NCBI GenBank assembly: GCA_000310025.1
Contig: FN647684.1
Location: 204,936-268,935, forward strand
DNA from: Ectocarpus siliculosus
Taxonomy: Eukaryota; Sar; Phaeophyceae; Ectocarpales; Ectocarpaceae
Direction of reading: 5' to 3'
DNA length: 64,000 nt
The translations under genes were made by a program, and so were the position numbers. Shown here in pieces: positions 1-10,700 of this stretch; the first letter of the stretch is position 1; the number at the start of each line of letters is the position of its first letter. The notes below the pieces were generated by a model. The model saw only the letters and a program-made list of their open reading frames with translations, did not search any database and was not told the origin of the DNA.

Positions 1-302
1 GGGGGGGGGGGGGGGGGGGTTCCGACTCTAGCGCTTGAGCCCCTCGAGTTTCCGCACCGATCTACCCGGAGAGAACACGGTCTCCGTCGTCACAGCCAGC
101 CAGCCAGCCAGACAACAGAGCCAAACATAAACGCGGGCGCGGTGACATGACGGCACAACGAACGAAACAAAAAAAAACAAAACACGCACACATCTTCACC
201 AGAGATCGAGAGCGGAGAAACGTTTAAGAAAGCGAAGCAAGATCGTAGACAACAAAGTGTAGGGAGGCGTCTACAAGGCGAGCGGGCGGATGGGTGCGTG
301 GG

Positions 303-373
303 CCCCATACTATCACTATTACGATTACTATTACTATTACTATTACTATCACTGTCACTATTGCTATTACGCA
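303..373. repeat. TACTAT/TATTAC-type microsatellite
   Basis: Imperfect tandem run of ACTATT/ACTATC units, just beyond the last recognisable exon of the minus-strand glycosyltransferase gene. The window itself opens with a run of 19 G, probably a low-quality or homopolymer end. Confidence 0.8.
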
Positions 374-383
374 TGATTCCTAC

Positions 384-3300
384 TTGGTGCGGGCCTGGAG
401 CGCCATCTGGAACCTTCCGTAGTACTTGAAATTGAACGACGACGCCACGAAGAAGAGCCCTCCCCCCCTCCCCCCCGCGAACTTCGATCGGTAGCTCTCC
501 ACCACCGCCCTGTACTCGGCCTCCCGCGGCGAGTTGAAGGCGCACACCCACACGCCGCCGGCGGGGTGAACGGTCAGCCGAAGCACCGCGTCCAGCTGCT
601 CCGTTAGGGTGGTCCTGTATGGTAATAGTTGTGTGTTTGTGTTTGTGCGGACGACGTTTGGAGGCTCTGGTGTTGTTGCGTCTTGGTGTGTGTGTGTGTT
701 TTCTGGTGGACTGAGAGAGCTTTGATTGTTGGGCATCGTTCTGTTAGGCCTGGTTCTGTACGTGATATAACACGGCGTTTGCTTCCTGCGTACCACCACC
801 ACCACCACTACGGGGGGGTGGGGGCAAGATAACAGAGAAACAATGCACGGTGCCACCGCCTTGCTCCAATCCCACCCCTTGTCCTCCACGGAGGTCGAAC
901 ACCGTGATAATCATCAGGGCTCCGGGCCAGGTGCACATCGTTCAAGGTGATACATGCGGTGCTCCAGTATTTATCGAGTGCCATTCAAAATACTAAATGA
1001 AAAACACACCGCATGCTGCAATGAAATTTTTCCACACTTAACCGAACAAGTGCAAGCGTTAACCGAAGGGTTAGCCTCGCAGCATGGGGTACTTTCGTAT
1101 GTACGCGCCATGGGGTGCTCTCGCGTGCATGCACAAGCACGAAAGCAGCAATAGACTGGTACCATACACAGCAAGGGCACAGCGGGGACTCTTTGGGGGC
1201 CGCGTGCGGTCCGCTCACCGAGTCCACTGGTTGAGGATGATGGTGGTGTCAGACATGGCGTTGGTGGCCGAAGGGTCGTAGCTGCTTCGCATGGCCATGA
1301 GCTGCTGAAGGGTGAGCAGCGGCCTCCCCTTGACCTCCGCCATGTCGTGGACCTCCATGAAGAGGTGGCGCTTATGTCTACCCTTCTCTCCTTCGTGGCC
1401 GTACTTGCGCCGCAGCTTCGGGTCTACAGCAAGATGTGGTGGCATCCGGGAGGAGGGGGGGGGGGGGGGTGTACTCATTGTCGTGCATGCCGTAGTCGTT
1501 AGATCATTGACCTCGCATCCCAACAAAGCCGGGACGGAGCACGCCCGGTTCTCACCGGACCAATGAGGAGGGGGGGTATGCTTATCACACACGCAGACAG
1601 CGCCCGCGCAGGAAGAGACGAGGTGGATAATCACGAAAAGCTGCTACAAGCAGGCGTTATGCGCCCCCCCCCCAAGAAGGCAGCAGTCGAGAGGTTCTCG
1701 ACGGCTTCAGGGCATCGGAGACAGAGGGGGTTTCAGATACCGCCGAGCGCAAAGACGATGCAGCCCGTGGGAGGCTGAACTTGTGCACTGCTGCCATGCT
1801 AGATACCCCATTTCCAAGCCGCTGTGAGCTGCACGCACCTGTCGACGCGTAGTTGTAAAGCATAGCCTGACAGGTCTACGCCTCATCGCTTCGCTTGACG
1901 TACAGACTACAAAGGTTATACGAATACCCACGTCTAACGTATGCTTCCAGAACACCATGCGGCCGGGAGGATCAATGGCTTGCCGCATGTAGTTTACTAA
2001 GCAGCCTTGACACCTAGAAGTCTACATCCGGACGTGAGGATCGATAGACCTACATCCTGCAGCAGCAGCAGCAGAAGGGTCATAGCGGCAATCACTAACA
2101 GCAGTCCCGGGTACGCCGATACAAGTGGGAAAAATGATGGGGGGGGGGGGATAAGGTGACGCTAAGCCTTTGGTCATGTTAATCGATAGCGGTACCATGT
2201 TTTGGGAGCTCCAGCGGCTGCGGGCGCTTGTCTAGAAACCGCTCACCGACGAATACCATGGCTTTCGGGTCGTACCGCCGGACGATCTCGGAGTTTCCTT
2301 CCACGGTAACACCTGCGACCAACCCCCCCGCCCCCCCGGCCGCCGACCCCCCCTGCCGCTTCCCCTCGTCGTACATGTGCTGAAAGCTCTCGATGAACTG
2401 GTCCACGTCCCGGTCTTGTTGTCTTCGCCGCGACCACACGACCCCAACTGATCGGTCGTCGTAGACATGCGATGGATGTTCCGTTTTTCGGGTGATACGT
2501 ATTTGATTGTCGGCCCGGTTGGTGCAGTGAGGAGGGCAGGCGGACGCGGGGGGCAGCGGCGGAGGACGGGAGGTGCGCAGGGGGGGGGGTGAGTGCTTGC
2601 AGCCCGTCGCCAGCGGCGAAAGTCCGTCGCGACATAGTCTGGCGTGCTATACTTCATTCTGTCGGGATAAAATATCAAAGGCTTGTTCTGCCAGGCATGG
2701 CCTTGAAAGGAGAAAACACCCGTTGGGATTGCCGAGGATGCCGCCGCCGCCGACGGGTACTCTCCAGTCCACTACGAACCAGCGAGAGCGTTAGCGACGC
2801 GCGCCGCTGGCAATGCAACGTCCGATGCCTCTTCCGAAGTGGACAAAAAAGGGTTTTCTCCTGCCAAAGGCGGACGTCGCATTCATGTCCTCCGCCACCC
2901 TCCTCCCGGCAGTTTGCAAAGAGGACGCGTACTGTCTGTATCTCCGCGAGCTTCGAGAGACAGCGCGAGCCCCCTGCTCTCTCCGTAAGAGCATGCAACA
3001 CATCACACCAAGAACATCGAGCCGCAGCGCGAAACCCAGAGACAACCGTCTCGTAACAAGAGAAATTGAAAGTATGATTTGCCTCTTATTCTTACAATGG
3101 GTGTAGCAGAAGAACAGAGAGGAAGAGCGCGTATGTTTCCACACTGCGCACGCAAATCGTCGCCGGCATCGCAGCGAATTGGTAGTATCGAAGTTGCGTG
3201 TGGTGAGGGCCGGTCTTAACGAAGGAATCGGTTCTCGATTTCACTTCCCGATTTGATTCTAAGACCACAAGATCCAAAGAACTCTCTTGTTGATTGGCTA

Positions 3301-5652
3301 AAAGTTCTGGAACCCGTGGAATCTTTAGGACTTATAATCGGATCCCCCCTCTCCAAATCGGGAACAAAAAAAAAGGTAAAATGATTTAATCGGATCCCGA
3401 TTTGGGTGAAACGAAACCAACTTCGAACATCAGCGGTCCAGTCGACGGCAAGTGACGCACTGACGCACAGAAAGTAGTGCCGTGGCAAGGCGCCACACCA
3501 AGCCGCGACACCAATCCAGCACGGAGTGCGCACAGGCACACCCACGGTGGGGCACCTTGTTGCGCAAGAGCAGTAGAGGAAGAATGTCCTATTCGCAAGG
3601 CGGGGGGCGTGACCAGGAGCATCAGGAGCATCACCAGCATCCTCAGCAGCAGGGGCAGCGGCAGCACCAGCACCTGCATGGCCTTCTTCTTCTGACCTCT
3701 CTTGTAGGAGCTCCGTCGAGCGTGGCTACGCGGAGGCCGCGCCGTGGTCGCGTGCGATGTGTGTCCAATGCTGTTGCGGCGGGTTTCCAGCATCCACGTC
3801 ACCGCGGGGCTGTCATCAACCGGCCTGTTCGGCTTCTTCGTACATGTACACAAGGAGAAACGATTTAAAAAAAAAACTCGTTCGTGCTTTCATCGATAAG
3901 ACACACAGGCCATTTAGGTCGGATTTAGGTAGATCCGACTCTTGTATTCTTATAATCAAATTCCTAATCGAGAACCGATTCCTTCGTTAAGACCGGCCCT
4001 GAAGCCACACCCCCCCGCCTCGTGTCTACAAACTAAGGCCAATTCTTGTGGAAGGTCTGCATTTTGTCTGGAAACCACAGAATCACGTGGAAATTCCCAG
4101 GCCAACAGAGAGCAGCTGCGATTTATGGATCAACCCTTATGGTCGGAAAGGAAAAAGACGGGCTTGACTCGACAGACCACCAACTGCCGGTTGGTTCCGT
4201 TCGAACCGCATCTAAAAGCGGCTATCTTCGCCGTAGGATCGGGAGGGATACACGCACACCTACCTGCTATGGATTGAGCAGCACCACATTATCAGCACAC
4301 AAGAAGCAAAGAGGTAACGGCCGGTTTGTGTGCTTGTAAATGAGAGCATTCCTTTTGAGAAAGGGTGTCCTCTTTTCCTCTCTGCACCAAAAGCTTTCCA
4401 CATAATCCTGGCTTGTGGACGGGTTGTCGATTGGTGAATGGTTGTGTATCTGATCTATTTCATCACGAAACATATGGCGACACCTGCCTACCGTATATGA
4501 CACAAGATAACACACCCCCTGGACCGATTTTCAAAGCTCGATTTTTCAACAGCAGCAACAGTCGCAGGGCCGAAAACGGCGGCGTTGAAGCCGTCTGGTC
4601 GACAGCTCTCTGAAAATGTATCCTTTCGTCCATGCATCCTCTTCGTCGTGAAGTAATCGAGCTCTGAAAATCGGTCCAGGGGGTGTGTTATCTTGTGTCA
4701 TATACGGTATTCACGGGTGCACGGGTGCGTCGCAAACAAACGTGCATATTGGTGCCGCGAGCGCGCAACAACGCCTGCACAACGACCTCATACCCAAATC
4801 CCATCCAAAAACTCCAGCTGAGATTTGGGCCTTCAAATCGAGCGGGCAGGGCGATTTCGGGGTATCTGCGATTTGAAATCCCAGTTTTTCGGCAAATAAC
4901 AGCACCTGCTCACAAGAAGTGGCATGTCCTGTCGGCCTGACTTACATGAATAGGAGTACAACAAACGTCAAATCTCAGGAACTGCAGAGCTTCCGTAAGA
5001 ATTGGTCTAATTAGACAGTAGTGTTCGCATGTCTGCCTGCCTCCTATTATAGTACTGCACGGCCTTTCCTCATCAAGGAGTTCATATTTACAACAAGCAG
5101 TGTATACGGGAGATGGAAGATTCACGCACGGGGCTGCGCTGCCGCGAAGGTTGGGAACGTTGTTACGTAATCAAGTACCGAACGCACTGCTTGCTGTTGG
5201 TGTGGATGGATACCATCCTGTCCTCCCGAAGCCTTTGTCGGGTTGTTCGCTTGTGAGAGGAAAACATGGGCAACGTGGAAACTCTCGAAGAGGCCTCCGA
5301 TTCATACCCCCCCGCCTATGCTGCGTGTTACGCGACGTCCAGAGTGCCCCAGACGGGCAAACTTCTATCCGTAGGTAGCAAAGGGGGTAGCGAGGGTCGG
5401 CGGGTGTGCCAGCAATAGCGTGCGGAGAATGTACGTTGGGTAGCCTACTGTAGTCTGGATGTGACATACAAGTCAGCTCGGGGAAAAGGGAACGCAAGAC
5501 ACGTACTCACGAAGTAGGGTGAGCACAACACCGAGAGCCACTGTGGCCATGAGCGCCAGCTTGAGGGAAGTGGGGGACCTCCCCCTTTTGCGCCCTCCTC
5601 CGAATGTTCGCCCTGGCCGCCGACATCTGAGCAGTAGCCTTCGTACCATCAT
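384..5652 (-). CDS. Type II membrane glycosyltransferase-like protein (3' end beyond window)
   Basis: Probable Golgi glycosyltransferase of unknown substrate. Four exons join with matching phase: 5511-5652 (donor GTGAGT), 2196-2414, 1219-1423 and 384-614. The start ATG at 5652 opens a basic stretch followed by a hydrophobic segment (about residues 33-47, SLKLALMATVALGVVLTLL), a typical type II signal anchor. Exon 2 is hydrophilic and Gly/Ala-rich. From exon 3 into exon 4 the protein reads DTTIILNQWTR, then LTEQLDAVLRLTV, VWVCAFNSP and SSFNFKYYGRFQMAL. This resembles the N-terminal beta strand and following helices of GT-A fold transferases. The DxD-bearing part is not seen: exon 4 ends at a GTAGGA donor at 383 and the rest lies left of the window or is unresolved. 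The 3.1 kb first intron carries two MITEs. An upstream ATG at 5736 is possible. The fold assignment is by recognition only. Confidence 0.58.
1457..1562. repeat. Poly-G-headed dispersed repeat, copy 1
   Basis: A run of G leads into a block of about 90 bp that begins GTACTCAT, contains CATTGACCTCGCATCCCAAC and ends TTCTCACCGGACCA. Near-identical blocks, also after G runs, lie at about 9843-9943, 10766-10864 and 11390-11488, with a degenerate one at 36063-36165. This copy lies in an intron of the minus-strand glycosyltransferase gene. It encodes nothing evident and its family is unknown to me. Confidence 0.75.
3207..3999 (+). mobile_element. Non-autonomous DNA transposon, 793 bp, Harbinger-like ends
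   Basis: Perfect inverted terminal repeats of about 34 bp start GGGCCGGTCTTAACGAAGG at 3207 and end at 3999, flanked by the trinucleotide TGA on both sides (3204-3206 and 4000-4002). A 3-bp target duplication and GG-starting ends suggest the PIF/Harbinger superfamily. No transposase is visible inside. A related, inverted copy lies at 61453-62376 and shares subterminal blocks such as GAATCTTTAGGACTTA. The element sits in the first intron of the minus-strand glycosyltransferase gene. A minus-strand Leu-rich ORF in its centre (about 3590-3690) has no supporting context. Confidence 0.85.
4491..4707 (+). mobile_element. 217-bp MITE with TA target duplication, copy 1
   Basis: Inverted terminal repeats of about 50 bp start CCGTATATGACACAAGATAA and are flanked on both sides by TA (4489-4490 and 4708-4709), as in Tc1/mariner-type elements. 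A second copy of exactly the same length, in the opposite orientation, lies at 62386-62602, with homologous interiors (shared CCGAAAACGGCGGCGTTG). It is non-coding, in the first intron of the minus-strand glycosyltransferase gene. Confidence 0.92.
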
Positions 5653-5942
5653 CACGCTGCTTTGGTGGGTAAATCGGTTCCGCCGCGTCTCATGCCCGCC
5701 CCACGGCAGCCCAGCGCAAGCCCTCTCGGCGTCCACTTGAGCTCCAGCGGCTCTTCAACAGAGGTTTCAAAGGCAGGAAATCCTTCTCTCGTTAAAAAGA
5801 GACGCCCACAACGATCGAGGTGATCGTCCGCAAGCTGCCGCACCTGATGACCTGACTCGCTGGCCAAACTCGGCACCCACCGAGGGGGGCCCACGACTAG
5901 TATTTTCAGCCACCGCTGGAGCTTTGCAGCAGGTTGTGGTGT

Positions 5943-5974
<32 letters not shown>

Positions 5975-5997
5975 GATCGCGACGGCCTGGCTGGCGT
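5653..5997. promoter_or_regulatory. Shared divergent promoter region with (CAG)n tract
   Basis: The 345 bp between two divergent start codons (5652 minus, 5998 plus) should hold both promoters. It contains about ten CAG units at 5944-5973, close to the plus-strand start. I see no clear TATA box. Open frames on the minus strand across this stretch are attributed to base composition. Confidence 0.5.
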
Positions 5998-7106
5998 ATG
6001 GCGTTCGCATCGAACGTGCTGGCATCAGTCAGTCTTCTGCTGCTATCCCCGCAGCTATGGCACCTTTCTGTTGCCTTCGTCGTGGTGCATCCTCCTAGCG
6101 ACCATGGCGGTGCCTCGCATGGCCGGTTCTCGGAAAGGGCAGCAGCGGCGGCCTCGCAGTGGGCAAGGGCGCCAACTACAGCCGTCCACGCCGACTCCCC
6201 GGGAAGAACGTGAGTCAAAGGTTGTGTCGGTACCTCTTTGTGCTTGATCTGTGCAGTGGTCTGTGGGTGACGAGCTCCCTTCCAAGTGCTGTCTATGTCG
6301 GCTGATACTTGTGTGCGCGGTTTTGGGATCCAGCGAGAGTCAAGTTTGAAACAGGGAACTTGCTTCCGTCAAGGCGAGCCCACCACTCACAGCGAGAACA
6401 TGTCGTACTACATATGCATATGATATGGCAACAGCAGTGGATGGACCCGTATCGGTAAGATCGGGGACGGCGCCAGTAAGAACCCTGTGTGGTACTCCAA
6501 GGAGTGGGTGTAAAACTTATCCCAGACAACCGAGGGAACAGCATTGTAGGTTGCCGATAACAGCAGTACCCTGTATACTTTCATACAGCAGTAGTACAAA
6601 GCAGTTGGTTCATAGTTCGTATCCACAGCAATCGACACACAGAGAGCAGACCACAGCGGTATACGAGGGCGACCTATTCGACAAACGGGCCATATTCGAT
6701 GTACAGTACTGCTGCTGTAGTACTCGGAACAACTACAGCGTCAATTACTCGCCTCGCCCACTGGAAGACACCGCGACGTGGTGGTTCGTAGTAACAAAAA
6801 TGGGCTCGGCTATGCTCGTTTGTCGTGGACACCGCTGTTAGAAGCCTCTGTGGCCCCCTATGCTACTTGGCGGGTGTTGCGGGTTAGGCTTGGATCAGGT
6901 TGGACTGGAGGGTGTTAAGCTGGAACTGTTAGGAATATTCTCACACGGCCTGACCCCCTTTGAGTGTGTGCATACATGTACTACAGGAGTTGTAGACCGC
7001 CCAAACAAGGTACGATCTGTTCTACAGCATCAGAGAGGCCGACGACATCCCCTTGTCAGTTCACGACCATCGCGGAAGGACCGCCGTGAGCCACTGGCAT
7101 CTATGA
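5998..7106 (+). CDS. Small hypothetical protein with plastid-type presequence
   Basis: Unrecognised 130-residue protein. Three exons join with consistent phase: 5998-6209 (donor GTGAGT), 6438-6507 and 6996-7106 (stop TGA). The N-terminus has a hydrophobic signal (ASVSLLLLS) followed by SVAFVVV and a Ser/Ala/Arg-rich stretch. This recalls the bipartite signal-plus-transit presequence of stramenopile plastid proteins, whose cleavage site usually carries an ASAFAP-like aromatic motif. The mature part contains GWTRIGKIGDGASKNPVWYSKEW, then RYDLFYSIREADDIPL and ends HDHRGRTAVSHWHL; I know no family for it. The exon 2 acceptor is a CAGCAG tandem, so start 6435 (one extra Ser) is equally possible. 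It shares a promoter region with the minus-strand glycosyltransferase. Codon quality is good, but an expressed transcript is unproven. Confidence 0.5.
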
Positions 7107-7712
7107 CCCCGAGATTAGCTCGGTACCCTCGTGGTAGCGCATGTTGGGCGTGCTGTCGGGAGTACTCGCCGAGCGAACGCGCCAACTCTCTCTTGCTTCG
7201 CAACGAGGTCTGCAAGGTGGACGCCGGCCGCTGTTGCATTATAACACCGCTCGACGGAAGTGAACGCGCCTAAACGTTGAAAATAGGCGATCTTCGAGAT
7301 GCCTAAGATGATTCCATTCGAATTGTTTATCTCCCACACTCGGTGTTGACATCGGTAAAGGTTACCTAGAGTATTTCGTGTGGTCTAAAAAGTGAACTTG
7401 ACGATCGTTAGAGAGCACTTTCGCATGTTACCGTGGGCCAGAGGTGACAATTCTTCCGAAGTTGCACCCTCACGGCCGACATGAACAATCGAGCATATTT
7501 GGGGTACCGTACATAGCCTCGTCGCTGCTAACACCTACAACAGCAGTTCGTCAACACCCATCACTTTACGTACGCAACACTGCGTCCCGCCCACGCCCGC
7601 GAACTGCAGCAGGCAAGGCTCGCGATGTCGATGTCACCCGCCCTCGTTCGATAGTAGTAGTGGTAGTACTAGTAGTAGTAGTAGTCGAGAGCGGAGAGCA
7701 TCGGAGGGGCGT

Positions 7713-10700
7713 GTGGTCGGCGGCGCCGGGAGGGGGAGGAGGACGAGACGTCGGAGTCGACAGCGCTTGCTGCAAGCGAGACCGGGCAACGAGGTGGAGC
7801 CGCCGGAGAGAGAAGTGATAGACGCCGAGTTCTCGGACGACTTCAGCAAGATCGTCGAGGCGGACCGGGCCAGCAAGCGAAAGAAGCCTCGGGAGGAGAA
7901 ACCAGCTCCTCGCAAGAAGAAGGCGGTCAAAGCGGCAGCAGCGAAGAAGGGCGCGGCCTCGACCCCGGCCCCGGCCCCGGCTCCTTTCACGTTCGCGGGT
8001 TCCGGTTTTGCGTCCTTGGAAGAAGCGCTTGCCTCGGGGGAGTTCGCGGATCTGTCGGGCGGGCGGGGGTCTTGCCTGAAGCGCGTGGACGAGGACGGGT
8101 TCGAAACCGACGGAAATCCACCCAAAGGCTCCAAGGTATTTACAGCAGTACCCTTTCTGGAATGTCGTCAAGCCGTGAATTTACGTAGGTGATCCGTTCC
8201 GATTGTTTTCGTGGGGTCCTTGATGGTTGTCCCGGCCCACTGAGTGTGAGTGGTTCTTCCAGGCATCCTGGGACTTTACCCGGGTGCTCTCTTGTAGACC
8301 GTTGTCGGCGTTTCGGGAGGGAGTTCTATTTACCGCTCCGCGCCTCAGAGCAACAGTCGGTCGCTGTTTTACGTTGCGCTAGGGAGCTGCCGAGAGCAAT
8401 AGGCGTTGCAACCAGCTTCTTTTTCGCCTTGAAACCGCTCTGATGTGCTTATACCACAGCAACCTGGTGGGGATTATTTCCTGTGGAGGTAAACACGGAT
8501 AATTTCCTTGTTGTTGGTTCCATGTTTTTGATGTTTCGAACTTCCGTTTCGATCTATGGGTGGATTTTTGCTGACGGCGTGTGTTATTTCCTCCGCGTTT
8601 TGGCCTGGTACGGAAGATCAAGGTGCACTACAAGATGAAGGTTGTTGACGGGGAGAACATAGCGTCCAGTGGAGAAGACCGGACCAAGCCCTTCGAGTTT
8701 AGACTGGTAAGGTTGTCGTTGTTAGGTTTTTGCTTGCCTCCTTCAACGTGAGCCCTTTCTCATCTCGGACCTATGGTAGCCCTGCACTACCAGTAGAACA
8801 CCCCCCCCATAGCCTTTGACTATTGTAATCTGACAGTGTGCGAGCGCTCTGCTCGGACACAAAATCCCTATGAATTCAACCCTGTCTCTCGTGGAATTGC
8901 AAAGCTGGTTGTTCAACACCAACTTGACTCATTGAAAAGCGACAACCCCCTTCCAGTAGGCAGAGGGTTTCAGAATATCTTTTGTTGGGATGTAACGCGC
9001 TGTCTCAATGATGAACGTGCAAGCGTTCTTGGTTCCCATGTGTTGGCGGCGGTGAAAAGTAGTAAACGGAAGCTGGGTAATGTTCTTTGTCCGCACATGA
9101 GTGTGCTAACGGTTAGCCCTCCTCGCTTGGATCAATGTTGCTGTTGTTTCTGTACCCGAGCTATTCCGACCAGGTCTACTCGAACGTACCCCGTACCCAC
9201 CGTACTCTCCATGGGTGTGCATATTTGTGCGTTTGTTTCGTGACTCAGCACCTTCGGCATCAACAGAACCGACAATGAACAGACGTCGGTATCTGCTGGG
9301 CAAGAGACACAGAAACAATTTCTAGTTCCCGGGCCCTGAAAGAAAGGGAGGGGGGAGGAGCACACGAGATTGTTCCGGACGGTCCAAACTTTGGATTCGG
9401 AGGTTCAGACTGCTTGAAAGACGAAGCGCGGCAGTTGCTAAGAGAGTTGTAACGTGTGTGCACGTCCGTGGGTTCCCGTGCAAAACCAAAACAGGGCCGC
9501 TGGCCGAGCGAGGCGACCCACGGCTGGGACAAGGCCATCTCAGCGATGCACAGGGGAGAGGTCGCCACTCTCATCTGCGGGCCCCAGTACGCCTTCGGCG
9601 CGGCCGGCGCGCCGCCCAGAATCCCCCCCAACGCCACCGTCGAGACTCGCCTGGAGCTGGAGGACTGGCTCGACCTTGCGGCGGAATATAATGCCGTCCC
9701 CGGGAAGGTGGAGACGGACGAGGAGCTGAGAGAGAGGTGGAGCGAGGACCTGGCGGACGGGACGAGCCCCATGAAGGACGAAGCAGGTGTGGTGTTGTAT
9801 GTAGCTGGAGAGGCGGCGAGGTTCCGGGGGGGGAGGGGGGGGGGGGGGTACTCATAGCTCGTGCATCGCCGTAGTCGTTTGACCATTGACCTCGCATCCC
9901 TACAAAGCCGGGACGGAGCACGCCGGGTTCTCACCGGACCAGGCTCTCACATCACCAAGCGCGAAGCGCCGTGAGGTATTTGGCGAGTCGCATGAAGGGT
10001 GAGCTTCATCCTGCTAAGGGTGTTCGGCATCTTGTGCTTACTTGCTTGCGTACGGATGACAGCTACGTATGACTTAATTTATTTTCTGGTGCTTTCACTT
10101 CCAGAGACAGTTGTAAGCACTGTGTAACTGCCTCGAGGAAGCTTGACCATTTTAACACAACGTGGTGCGATCATCCCCCGTTGCGCGGAGTGAGGTTTCT
10201 CGACCCCGCACAACATGATCTACTCGACCACCATTATGGTTACCGCCAAAAAAAAAAAAACGAGGTAAAAAAAAAAAACGGTAACCTGGTTGCCGAGTTC
10301 ACGAAGTGAATTGGCTTGTTTTACAACGTCGTTGCCAAGCGACGAAAACCCAATCCCGATGGCAAACACCGAGTGGGGGGCTTGTTTTACAACGTCGTTG
10401 CCAAGCGACGAAAACCCAAACCCCGATGGCAAACAAGGCCGAGGGGGGGCAGAGGGGGAGAGGGGGGGGGGGGGGGGACCCCCCCCCGGGGGGGCCGGGG
10501 GCCGTAAACCCTTTGCCTCCCCTCCCTTCCAAGCCCGGACCGAGCCCGCCGGATTTTTTCCGGACCCGGCTTGCGCCTTTCCCGGGGGGGGGTGGGGGGG
10601 GGGGGACCTTTTTAAACTGGGTCAAAAAAGGTTTTGGATTGGGTGCCCTTTTTTTTTTGACGGGTNNNNNNNNNNNNNNNNNNNNNNNNNNNNNNNNNNN

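Noticed and set aside
3386-3853. Minus-strand ORF with a Leu-rich membrane-like segment
   Set aside because: It lies inside the 793-bp transposon and the glycosyltransferase gene already has a better anchor exon at 5511-5652 that splices in phase to its next exon.
5652-6218. Minus-strand 188-codon ORF with an Ala run
   Set aside because: The Ala run is the (CAG)n microsatellite, and the ORF covers the divergent promoter and the first exon of the plus-strand gene.
10313-10435. Sequence GTTTTACAACGTCGT, then GAAAACCC, resembling cloning-vector lacZ-alpha
   Set aside because: The bases between the two matches differ from lacZ, the unit is tandemly repeated with genomic flanks, and it occurs in both copies of the local duplication. 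A short chance match, not vector contamination.
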